Below are positions 15,388-21,963 of a stretch of 22,306 bases of DNA, piece after piece. Origin of the DNA: RBG-16-66-20 sp035517595 (GTDB lineage: Bacteria; Pseudomonadota; Gammaproteobacteria; Burkholderiales; SG8-39); assembly GCA_035517595.1 (NCBI GenBank), contig DATIYN010000055.1, positions 1-22,306 of the forward strand, written 5' to 3'. Each line of letters opens with the position of its first letter. Within the stretch, counting starts at the first letter, position 1. The position numbers were made by a program, and so were the translations under genes. The notes below the pieces were generated by a model. The model was not told where the DNA came from. It did not search any database and worked only from the letters and a program-made list of their open reading frames with translations.

Positions 15388-16722
15388 TCAGAACTGGAAA
15401 TACACGAACGCCGCCGGCTCGGCCTTCAGGACGAAGATGTTGTGAAGTGCGATCGCGATGAGCGCGATCGCCGCCGCTCGCTTGAACGGCCACCAGGAGC
15501 CGTGTCGCGCCAATTGGAACGCGTTGGGCGCGAGAAGGGCGAGCGCAAGGCCGATGCCCAGAACGATGATGTCGGGCATCTGCACGAAGGTAGCATTCGT
15601 GCAGGCATGCGGCCAATCGGCCTCTAGGCAGCCGGCGAGACCGTGCGCCCACCGGATGACGCCGGCTCCGCCCAGCGCAAACGGCAGCCAGAAAAACGAT
15701 ACGACCGTGAAGTTGAGGGCCGCCTGAATTGCGCCGGGCAAGCGCTGCGCGAGGCGTCGTGGAAAGAAGAGGAAATACAGCGCGTGCGCGGCGGCCCAGA
15801 TCAAGTATCCCCAGGCCGCGCCGTGCCAATAGCCCGAAAAGATGAAGGCAAAGAGCACGAACGCGGTGCGCCCCGGCAGCCGGAGCCATCGATAGAGGCG
15901 GCGCAGGTCGATGCTCAGGAACTTGTAAAGCGTGCGATGCCACCGGCGCCAGAAGATCTGCGGGCTCTTCGCCCTGTAGGGGGAGAAGAAATTGATCGGC
16001 ATTCGCATCCCGATCATGTGCGCGATTCCGGTCGCGATGTCGCTGTAGGCCGAGAAGTCGGCGTAGAGATAGACCGAATACAGGAACGGAAAGACCAGCG
16101 CGTCGACGCCGCTGAACGCTGCCGTGTCCTGCTGCAGCTGGTGGACTACCGGATAGAGAGGGTCGGCAAGAAGGGTCTTCTTCGCGAGCCCGATGGCCAG
16201 GAACAACAGGACCCAATCCAGCCTGATCGGGCGGTGCTCCCGGTTCACCCAGTGCTCGAAGAACCGGTGGGCCTGGCTCCACCGGACCACCGGCCCTGCC
16301 GCCAGCTGTGGAAAGAACGTGAGCAGCAGGAAGTAGACGGAGGCCGGAATCGAGGTGAAGGAGTTCTGCGCCCGCGCGATCAGCAGCCCTACGATCTGGA
16401 AGGCATGGAAGGAGATGCCCAGCGGCGCGCCATGAGGCAATGCCGCCTTGATGTAGAACAGCGCCGCGATGTTGAGCAGCGCGATCGACAGCAGAAGCCG
16501 GGTGCTTCCGCCGACGATCCGCAGGAGCAGGAAGTTGCCGACGACGAACAATCCCAGCAGCAAGGGGCTCGCCGACGGACCATGCCAGTAATAGACCAGG
16601 CTCAGCCCGACGACGAACGCGATCCGCAACGGCAGCGGGACCGCGACACCCCGGTCGATGATCGCGAACGCGCCGAACGGCAGGAAGATGAATACGAGGA
16701 ACGCCGGATCGCTGAAGATCAT
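15388..16722 (-). CDS. MBOAT family membrane O-acyltransferase (AlgI-like)
   Basis: Encodes 444 residues with about ten hydrophobic segments spread over its length, so an integral inner-membrane protein. The MBOAT signatures are clear: FPQLAAGPVVR (137–147), YADFSAYSDIATGIA (220–234), FFSPYRAKSPQIFWRRWHRT (245–264) with H262, and SGYWHGAAWGYLIW (296–309) with the presumed catalytic H300. AlgI-type enzymes take acetyl from a cytoplasmic donor and move it across the membrane for glycan O-acetylation. The gene ends 31 bases before the SGNH gene, a standard pairing. It starts with ATG at 16722 after only a weak ribosome site, 19 bases after the cupin gene. No polysaccharide synthase is visible in the window. 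Confidence 0.88.
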   Translation of the reverse strand: MIFSDPAFLVFIFLPFGAFAIIDRGVAVPLPLRIAFVVGLSLVYYWHGPSASPLLLGLFVVGNFLLLRIVGGSTRLLLSIALLNIAALFYIKAALPHGAPLGISFHAFQIVGLLIARAQNSFTSIPASVYFLLLTFFPQLAAGPVVRWSQAHRFFEHWVNREHRPIRLDWVLLFLAIGLAKKTLLADPLYPVVHQLQQDTAAFSGVDALVFPFLYSVYLYADFSAYSDIATGIAHMIGMRMPINFFSPYRAKSPQIFWRRWHRTLYKFLSIDLRRLYRWLRLPGRTAFVLFAFIFSGYWHGAAWGYLIWAAAHALYFLFFPRRLAQRLPGAIQAALNFTVVSFFWLPFALGGAGVIRWAHGLAGCLEADWPHACTNATFVQMPDIIVLGIGLALALLAPNAFQLARHGSWWPFKRAAAIALIAIALHNIFVLKAEPAAFVYFQF

Positions 16723-16741
16723 CGGCCGCCGCGCCCGTCGC

Positions 16742-17032
16742 CTACTTCAGCTCGATCTCGACGAAGGCGAATTCCTTGCTGCCGGCGTTGACGATGTTGT
16801 GCTCGACGCCGACGGGGCGGGCGTAGGACTGGCCGAGCCGGAGCTCGGTCTCGACGTTGCCGGCGGCCGTTTCCGCGAGCAGCTTGCCGGAGGTGAGGCA
16901 CACGACGACGTAGTCGTGGGCGTGCCGGTGCCAGCCGGTCTCCGCGCCGGGCGCGAATCGCCACTCGGTGAGGATCACGCGCTCGTTCTCCTGGAGCCGC
17001 CTGCTGGTCGCCTTGGGCCGCTGGACGGACAT
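16742..17032 (-). CDS. Small single-domain cupin protein
   Basis: Encodes 96 residues, a single beta-barrel. Cupin motif 1 is seen as GWHRHAHDYVVVCLTSGKL (33–51), with two or three metal-binding His and without the usual Glu. Motif 2 is PVGVEHNIVNAG (73–84), with one His. This is enough for a metal site, but small cupins have very varied functions, so no reaction can be assigned. The ATG at 17032 has a good GAGGAG (17038–17043) five bases away. It sits 27 bases after the dioxygenase–rhodanese gene and 19 bases before the MBOAT gene, so it is probably on the same transcript. A role linked to sulfur compounds would be guesswork. Confidence 0.82.
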   Translation of the reverse strand: MSVQRPKATSRRLQENERVILTEWRFAPGAETGWHRHAHDYVVVCLTSGKLLAETAAGNVETELRLGQSYARPVGVEHNIVNAGSKEFAFVEIELK

Positions 17033-17059
17033 GGACGCTCCTCGATGGTGCGGCGAGAG

Positions 17060-19207
17060 TCAGGCCGATGCCGGGTAATCCCTGAACCGGCAGTCGGGAT
17101 CGCGGCGGATCTGCTCCACGAGCGCGACTTCCCACTGCAGGTAGTCCTGCATCGCCGCCTCGACCTGCGACTGGTGGTCGTAGGGTTTGTAGTAGACGTC
17201 CTCGGGCGGCTCGAGCATGCGGGTCTCGCCGGCCTGCATCGGCAGACCCGCCGCTTTCCAGGCGGCGGTTCCGCCATCGAGCGCCGGAACCTCGCGCTTG
17301 AGCAGCGCGGCGAGGTCGGCCGCCGCGTAGCGCGCGAGCACTCCGTCCGGCGAAGTGCAGGCCACGGGGCCGGTGAACGAGGCGAGATGGCCCGCGAGGC
17401 GCGACCGGATCGCGAACGCGGCGCCCGGGATGTGGCCTGCCCGGTATTGCAGGCTGGTCGCGAAGTCGAGGACGAGGGTGTCGCCTCCGGCTTTGATCTG
17501 TTCCGGCTTGACGAGGGTGGAGTCGGGCGGAGGGACCTGAAAGGGCAGGTCCCTCGAATCCAGCGGTGCGCCGGAGACGACGAAGACTTCCGGCCAGCCC
17601 ATCTGCAGGAGCCACGAGGCGGTCATCGTCGCTCGCACGCCGTGATCGTCGACGAGCGCAATGCGCGCGCCCTGCACGGCCGCGTAGGTGTCGGTCGCCT
17701 GCACGAGCTGCCCGCCCGGCGCCGAGATCGAGCCCGCGAGGTGGCCGGCCGCGTATTCCTCGGGCGAGCGCACATCGAAGACGTAGGTGGTTCTCGTCTT
17801 GTCGTTCCGAAGCTCTTCCAGCCGGGACGCCGTGAGAGTCCGGATGCCGAATCGCGCCGCAACCTTCGCCGCAGCGCTTTGTGCCTTCGCAAGAGCGTCG
17901 GCCGACGGCGGCGGCGCCATGCGCGACTGGCCGCGCTCGAGCTCCAGGCCCGCCAGGTGCCAGCCCATGGTGCCGTTCTTGAGCGCGACGACCTTGTTGG
18001 GAATTCCCGCGTTGATGAGCGACTGCGCGCCGATGATGGAGCGCGTGCGCCCGGCGCAGTTCACGACCACCAGCGTGTCCGGCTTCGGCGCGGCCTGGAA
18101 GGCGCGGTAGACGAGCTCCGCGCCCGGGCAGTCGAGCGCGCCGGGAATGTTCATCACGCGGTATTCGCTCATCGGCCGCGAATCGAGCACGACAAGGTCC
18201 TCGCGCGCGTCCAGCCTTGCCTTCAGCTCGGAGGCGGCAATGCGCGGCGTGCCGTCGTGGTGCTCGACGTGCTCGCCGAAGGCCTTCGAGGGCACGTGCA
18301 CGCCCGAATAGATCTCGTAGCCCGCCGCCTTCCAGGCCGCGTGGCCGCCCGCGAGGACGTCCAGGTCGCGGTAGCCCAGCCGCCGCAGCACGCGTCCCGC
18401 GCGCTGCGCGAGCGCCTCGTCGTCGTCCACGAGCACGATGCGCGTTTCCAGCCGCGGCACGAGCCGGCCGATGCGCAGCTCCAGCTGCGAGAGCGGGGCG
18501 GAAGTCGCGAGGAACAGGTGGCCGCGCGCGTGCACGCCTTCCTCGCGCACGTCGAGGATCGCGAGCTCGCCGCCGGCCCCAAGGAGCGCGCGTACCTCCG
18601 GCGGCGCAATGCGCGGGCACCAGATCTCGGGCCTGGCCATGAAGCGCGCATACCTGCCGCCCGCCGACGACGGGAAGGTGATCCGGTCCGGCAGGTCCTC
18701 CAGCGTCCTGCCGTAGAGGTGCAGGTGCAGCGACTCCTCCTTGCTCGTCACCTCGATGGTGTGGAAGTCGTCCGGCAGCATCGCGCAGGCGTTGCCTTGC
18801 CGGATCGTGAGCTCGTGGATCTTCTTCAGGCGCCCCTCGCCCGGCGTCTCGCCGCGGTCGGTGCGCTCGTAGAACACGTTGTGCTCGTCGCCGTACACGC
18901 CGGCGATCGAGGCCCAGGTGGTGTGGTTGTGCGGCGGCTGCGCCTTGCCGGGCACGCCCGCCGAGCCGTAGAGCGCGAAGCGGCCGTCCGGATCCTCGGC
19001 GAGGTGATAGATCGTGCCCGGCCGGCCGGGCGGATTGGCGAAATGCAGGCGCGGAAAGAGCTCCGTGCGGCTCGCGAGCGCCGTCAGCTCTGACTTTATC
19101 TTTTCCATCGAGGCGCGCGTGACGCCCTCGCTCGCCTCGATGGCCTTCACGCGGCCGATCAGCTCGCCGATCGCCCGCCGGCGCTGCCGCTGGACCGGGG
19201 TCGTCAT
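17060..19207 (-). CDS. Thiol dioxygenase-like cupin fused to four rhodanese domains
   Basis: Encodes 715 residues from the ATG at 19207, cytoplasmic (no signal or membrane segment). Residues 35–175 resemble cysteine / 3-mercaptopropionate dioxygenase. PPHNHTTW gives H93 and H95, H149 in FHTIEV is the third iron ligand, and H163–Y165 in HLYG match the His–Tyr of the catalytic triad. Four rhodanese domains follow (about 195–305, 320–425, 455–548, 563–657). Domain 2 has the active loop CAGRTR with C384, and domain 4 has C617 in CTSPDG. Domains 1 and 3 carry VDDDE (260–264) and VDDH (519–522) at that place and lack Cys, so they are probably structural. A role in oxidation and sulfane-sulfur transfer is inferred. 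Its start overlaps the lipoprotein stop as ATGA, so translation is likely coupled. The frame also runs upstream to 19294, but that part is shadow of the lipoprotein gene. Confidence 0.85.
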   Translation of the reverse strand: MTTPVQRQRRRAIGELIGRVKAIEASEGVTRASMEKIKSELTALASRTELFPRLHFANPPGRPGTIYHLAEDPDGRFALYGSAGVPGKAQPPHNHTTWASIAGVYGDEHNVFYERTDRGETPGEGRLKKIHELTIRQGNACAMLPDDFHTIEVTSKEESLHLHLYGRTLEDLPDRITFPSSAGGRYARFMARPEIWCPRIAPPEVRALLGAGGELAILDVREEGVHARGHLFLATSAPLSQLELRIGRLVPRLETRIVLVDDDEALAQRAGRVLRRLGYRDLDVLAGGHAAWKAAGYEIYSGVHVPSKAFGEHVEHHDGTPRIAASELKARLDAREDLVVLDSRPMSEYRVMNIPGALDCPGAELVYRAFQAAPKPDTLVVVNCAGRTRSIIGAQSLINAGIPNKVVALKNGTMGWHLAGLELERGQSRMAPPPSADALAKAQSAAAKVAARFGIRTLTASRLEELRNDKTRTTYVFDVRSPEEYAAGHLAGSISAPGGQLVQATDTYAAVQGARIALVDDHGVRATMTASWLLQMGWPEVFVVSGAPLDSRDLPFQVPPPDSTLVKPEQIKAGGDTLVLDFATSLQYRAGHIPGAAFAIRSRLAGHLASFTGPVACTSPDGVLARYAAADLAALLKREVPALDGGTAAWKAAGLPMQAGETRMLEPPEDVYYKPYDHQSQVEAAMQDYLQWEVALVEQIRRDPDCRFRDYPASA

Positions 19208-19479
19208 GGCTTCGCGCCGGGCTTGTCGAAGCTGCGCATCGCCACCTTGCCGTTGACGAAGCGGATCGTGATGACCGTGTCGCCGTCCCTCCACGTCGAG
19301 GAGGTGCCCGAGATCCCGAGAACGCTGCCGCTGGAGGATTGCGCCGGGCTGCCGAGGATGGCCGAGACTTCCTGCTCGCTCATGCCGTCCTGGATCCTGG
19401 CGAAATTCTCCTGCGTGACCCTGGAGCAGGCCGCGACCAGCAGGGCGGCCGACAGCGCGGCTACGGCGGCGACTTTCAT
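19204..19479 (-). CDS. Small outer-membrane lipoprotein, BamE/SmpA-like
   Basis: Encodes 91 residues. The N-terminus is a lipoprotein signal peptide: a hydrophobic stretch 3–17, then lipobox VAAC with C18. Ser follows the Cys, so by the +2 rule it should go to the outer membrane. The mature part begins with NFARIQDGMSEQEVSAILG, the helix pattern of the BamE/SmpA fold, also found in a family of short lipoproteins of unknown role. A beta segment with STWRDGDTVITIRFVNGKV follows. It is too short and different to be called BamE itself. No ribosome site precedes the ATG; the next gene upstream diverges after only 20 bases. It overlaps the rhodanese gene by four bases. Confidence 0.78.
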   Translation of the reverse strand: MKVAAVAALSAALLVAACSRVTQENFARIQDGMSEQEVSAILGSPAQSSSGSVLGISGTSSTWRDGDTVITIRFVNGKVAMRSFDKPGAKP

Positions 19480-19485
19480 GGCGAC

Positions 19486-19493
19486 ACTATAAT
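19486..19493. promoter_or_regulatory. Overlapping divergent -10-like elements
   Basis: The plus strand has TATAAT at 19488–19493, six bases before the ATG of the acetyltransferase gene. The minus strand has TATAGT at 19491–19486, also six bases before the ATG of the lipoprotein gene. Transcripts would then start at or next to each start codon, and neither gene has a ribosome site. No convincing -35 box is seen on either strand, so this is a candidate only. Confidence 0.45.
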
Positions 19494-19499
19494 CGTTCC

Positions 19500-20015
19500 A
19501 TGCTCGTCCGACCCGCCATGCCGCAGGACCTGCCTGCGGTCCAGTCCATCTATGCCCATCACGTGCTGCACGGCCTCGCCTCGTTCGAGGAGGTGCCGCC
19601 TCCGGTCGAGGAAATGCAGCGCCGCTACGCGGACGTCATGCGCCAGGGGCTACCCTACCTCGTGGCGGAGGAAAATGGCGAGATCCTCGGCTACGGTTAC
19701 TGCACGCTCTACCGTACGCGCTCGGCCTACCGCTACACGCTCGAGGATTCGATCTACGTGAAGGACGGCCGGCAGGGCAAGGGCGTCGGCAGGGCGGTGC
19801 TCTCGGAGCTCATTCGCATCTGCACGGGTCTCGATTACCGCCAGATCATCGCGGTGATCGGCGACAGCGCGAACGCGGCCTCGATCCGCCTGCACGCGAG
19901 CCTCGGCTTCGTGCGCGCGGGCCTGCTGCGCTCCTCGGGATTCAAGTTCGGGCGCTGGGTGGACAGCGTCTACATGCAGTTGCCCCTGGGCGCCGGCGAC
20001 GGCACTAGACCGTAA
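19500..20015 (+). CDS. GNAT N-acetyltransferase, phosphinothricin/methionine sulfoximine type
   Basis: Encodes 171 residues, the usual size. Members acetylate the amino group of phosphinothricin, methionine sulfoximine or similar amino acids with acetyl-CoA. The acetyl-CoA loop is RQGKGVGRAV (91–100), preceded by LEDSIYVKDG. VIGDSANAASIRLHASLGF (119–137) and FKFGRWVDSVYMQL (148–161) are characteristic of the Pat/Bar/YncA group rather than of GNATs in general. The natural substrate is unknown and herbicide resistance should not be assumed. There is no ribosome site before the ATG, so a leaderless mRNA is possible. Its 3' end overlaps the convergent quinone reductase gene by 11 bases. Confidence 0.9.
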   Translation: MLVRPAMPQDLPAVQSIYAHHVLHGLASFEEVPPPVEEMQRRYADVMRQGLPYLVAEENGEILGYGYCTLYRTRSAYRYTLEDSIYVKDGRQGKGVGRAVLSELIRICTGLDYRQIIAVIGDSANAASIRLHASLGFVRAGLLRSSGFKFGRWVDSVYMQLPLGAGDGTRP

Positions 20016-20979
20016 GGACGATCTTTCCCTTCGCCTTGCGGCCCGCCATGAGCTGGAGCGCCTCGACGGCCTTCGCCAGCGGGAAGGTCTGCGAGACGTG
20101 GGGCTTGAGCTTGCCTTCGCGGAACCAGCGGTCGAGCTGCGCGAAGCTCTCGGCGAAGGCCTTCGGCTCGCGGCGCGCGAAGTCGCCCCAGAACACGCCG
20201 ACGATGGCGCTGCCTTTCAGGAGCGGCAGGTTGAGCGGGATCTTCGGGATCTCGCCCGCGGCGAAGCCGATGACGAGGAAGCGCCCGCGCCAGCCCACCG
20301 AGCGCAGCGCGGGCTCGCTGTAGGCGCCGCCCACCGCGTCGTAGACCACGTCGACGCCCCTGCCTGCGGTGAGCTCCTTGATCTTCTCGCGCAGGTCCTC
20401 GGTCGCGTAGTTGATGCCGGCGTCGGCGCCGTGCTGCCGGCAGACTTCCAGCTTGTCGGCGCTCGAGGCGCAGGCGATCACGCGGGCGCCGATCGCCTTG
20501 CCGATCTCGACGGCCGCGAGGCCTACGCCGCCCGCGGCGCCCAGCACGAGCAGCGTCTCGCCGGCCTTCAGCTGCGCGCGGTCGCGCAGCGCGTGATCGG
20601 AGGTGCCGTAGGTGAGCAGGAAGGCCGCGGCGCTGTTGAAATCCATGCCCTGCGGGATCGGCAGCAGGCGCAGGGCCTCGACCTTCACCTCCTCGGCGAA
20701 CGCGCCGTAGCCGGTGCATGCCAGGACCCGGTCGCCCGGATTGAAACCCTTCACGCCTTCGCCGACCTCCTTCACTTCGCCCGCGAACTCGCTGCCGGGC
20801 GAGAACGGCAGCGGCGGCTTCATCTGGTATTTGTTCTGGATGATGAGCACGTCCGGGAAGTTGAGGCTCGCGGCCTTGACGCTGACGATCACTTCGCCGG
20901 CGCCGGGCTTGGGCGGGGGCAGCTCCTCGAGCACCAGCGTCTCGGGAGGACCGAACTGCTTGCAGAGCACGGCTTTCAT
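20005..20979 (-). CDS. NADPH:quinone oxidoreductase family protein (zinc-free MDR)
   Basis: Encodes 324 residues, the normal length for the quinone reductase branch of the medium-chain dehydrogenases. The N-terminal GroES-like domain has VKAASLNFPDVLIIQNKYQM (34–53) and PFSPGSEFAGEV (58–69). The Rossmann domain has LGAAGGVGLAAVEIGK (146–161) as the nucleotide site. No structural or catalytic zinc Cys cluster is seen, which fits a quinone or enone reductase rather than an alcohol dehydrogenase. NADPH preference is inferred from the family. It is cytoplasmic, transcribed away from the glutathione S-transferase gene 35 bases upstream, and its last codons overlap the end of the acetyltransferase gene. 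Confidence 0.9.
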   Translation of the reverse strand: MKAVLCKQFGPPETLVLEELPPPKPGAGEVIVSVKAASLNFPDVLIIQNKYQMKPPLPFSPGSEFAGEVKEVGEGVKGFNPGDRVLACTGYGAFAEEVKVEALRLLPIPQGMDFNSAAAFLLTYGTSDHALRDRAQLKAGETLLVLGAAGGVGLAAVEIGKAIGARVIACASSADKLEVCRQHGADAGINYATEDLREKIKELTAGRGVDVVYDAVGGAYSEPALRSVGWRGRFLVIGFAAGEIPKIPLNLPLLKGSAIVGVFWGDFARREPKAFAESFAQLDRWFREGKLKPHVSQTFPLAKAVEALQLMAGRKAKGKIVLTV

Positions 20980-21014
20980 CGGGGTACCATGGGCAAAAAA
21001 TCGGAAGGCGAATT

Positions 21015-21947
21015 ATGACCGAACCCGTCCTTCACCATTACCCCGTTTCTCCGTTCGCGGAGAAGGCGCGCCTGATGCTGGGCTACAAGCGCCTCGCCTG
21101 GAAGTCGGTGCAGATCCCGCTGATCATGCCCAAGCCCGACGTGGTCGCGCTCACGGGCGGCTACCGCCGCACGCCGATCCTGCAGGTGGGCGCCGACGTC
21201 TACTGCGACACCGCGCTCATCGCGCGCGTGCTGGAGCGCATCGCCCCGACGCCGAGTTTCTTCCCTCACGGCGACACCTACGCGCAGCAGGCGGCCGCGC
21301 AATTCGCCGACTCGACGCTCTTCTGGAACACCGTGCCCGTGGGCTTCACGCCCGGCACGGGCATGATGAAGATCTTCTTCAAGGACGCGACGCCCGAATA
21401 CCTCGCCGCCTTCGGCAAGGATCGCTCGGCCTATCGCGCGAGCTCGCGCCGCGCGCCGGCGCACGAGTGCAGGGCGAACCTCGTCGGCTTGCTCGCGAAG
21501 ATCGAGGCGCAGCTCAAGGCTAACTTCCTCTTCGGCGCCGAGCCCTGCTACGCGGACTTCTGCCTGTACCACGCGCTCTGGCCGCTCTGGCTGCCCGAGG
21601 ACCTGCGCCCGATGATCGCCGCGCATCCGCGCACGTTCGCCTTCATGGAGCGCATGGCCGCGTTCGGCCACGGCAAGTCGACGGACCTCTCCAGCGCCGA
21701 TGCGCTGCAGCTCGCGAAGACATCGTCGCCCACGCCGGTCAAGAATGCGGTCGCGCTGGAGACCAACGGCATCGCGCTAGGCGCGCAGGCGGCCGTGATG
21801 CCGATCGACACCGGGCTCGACCCGGTGGTGGGGAAACTGCTGCAGGCCTCCGCGGACGAAATCATCGTCCGGCGCACCGACGCGCGCGCAGGCACGGTGC
21901 ACCTTCACTTCCCGCGCTTCGGCTTCCAGATCAACAACCCCGCCTAA
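21015..21947 (+). CDS. Glutathione S-transferase-like protein with C-terminal extension
   Basis: Encodes 310 residues; plain bacterial GSTs have about 200–230. The thioredoxin-like N-terminal domain (about 1–80) has HHYPVSPFAEKARLML (7–22), the glutathione-site helix start, the cis-proline TPIL (53–56), and CDTALIA (64–70) in place of the common E-S-x-x-I. An all-helical C-terminal domain (to about 225) contains FLFGAEPCYADFCLYHALW. The last 80 residues are an added beta-rich segment ending in HLHFPRFGFQINN, whose role I do not recognise. ATG 21015 has GGAAGG six bases upstream. Detoxification is the general family role; no substrate can be named. Confidence 0.85.
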   Translation: MTEPVLHHYPVSPFAEKARLMLGYKRLAWKSVQIPLIMPKPDVVALTGGYRRTPILQVGADVYCDTALIARVLERIAPTPSFFPHGDTYAQQAAAQFADSTLFWNTVPVGFTPGTGMMKIFFKDATPEYLAAFGKDRSAYRASSRRAPAHECRANLVGLLAKIEAQLKANFLFGAEPCYADFCLYHALWPLWLPEDLRPMIAAHPRTFAFMERMAAFGHGKSTDLSSADALQLAKTSSPTPVKNAVALETNGIALGAQAAVMPIDTGLDPVVGKLLQASADEIIVRRTDARAGTVHLHFPRFGFQINNPA

Positions 21948-21963
21948 GTCGCGCTGGATCGCG

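Noticed and set aside
16658..19093. 811-codon plus-strand frame opposite the dioxygenase–rhodanese gene
   Set aside because: Complement of a gene with clear cupin and rhodanese motifs; Arg/Ala/His-rich shadow.
19208..19294. N-terminal extension of the rhodanese protein by 29 residues
   Set aside because: It lies wholly inside the lipoprotein gene, has Arg/Gln/His-rich shadow composition, and the ATGA overlap at 19207 gives a natural start.
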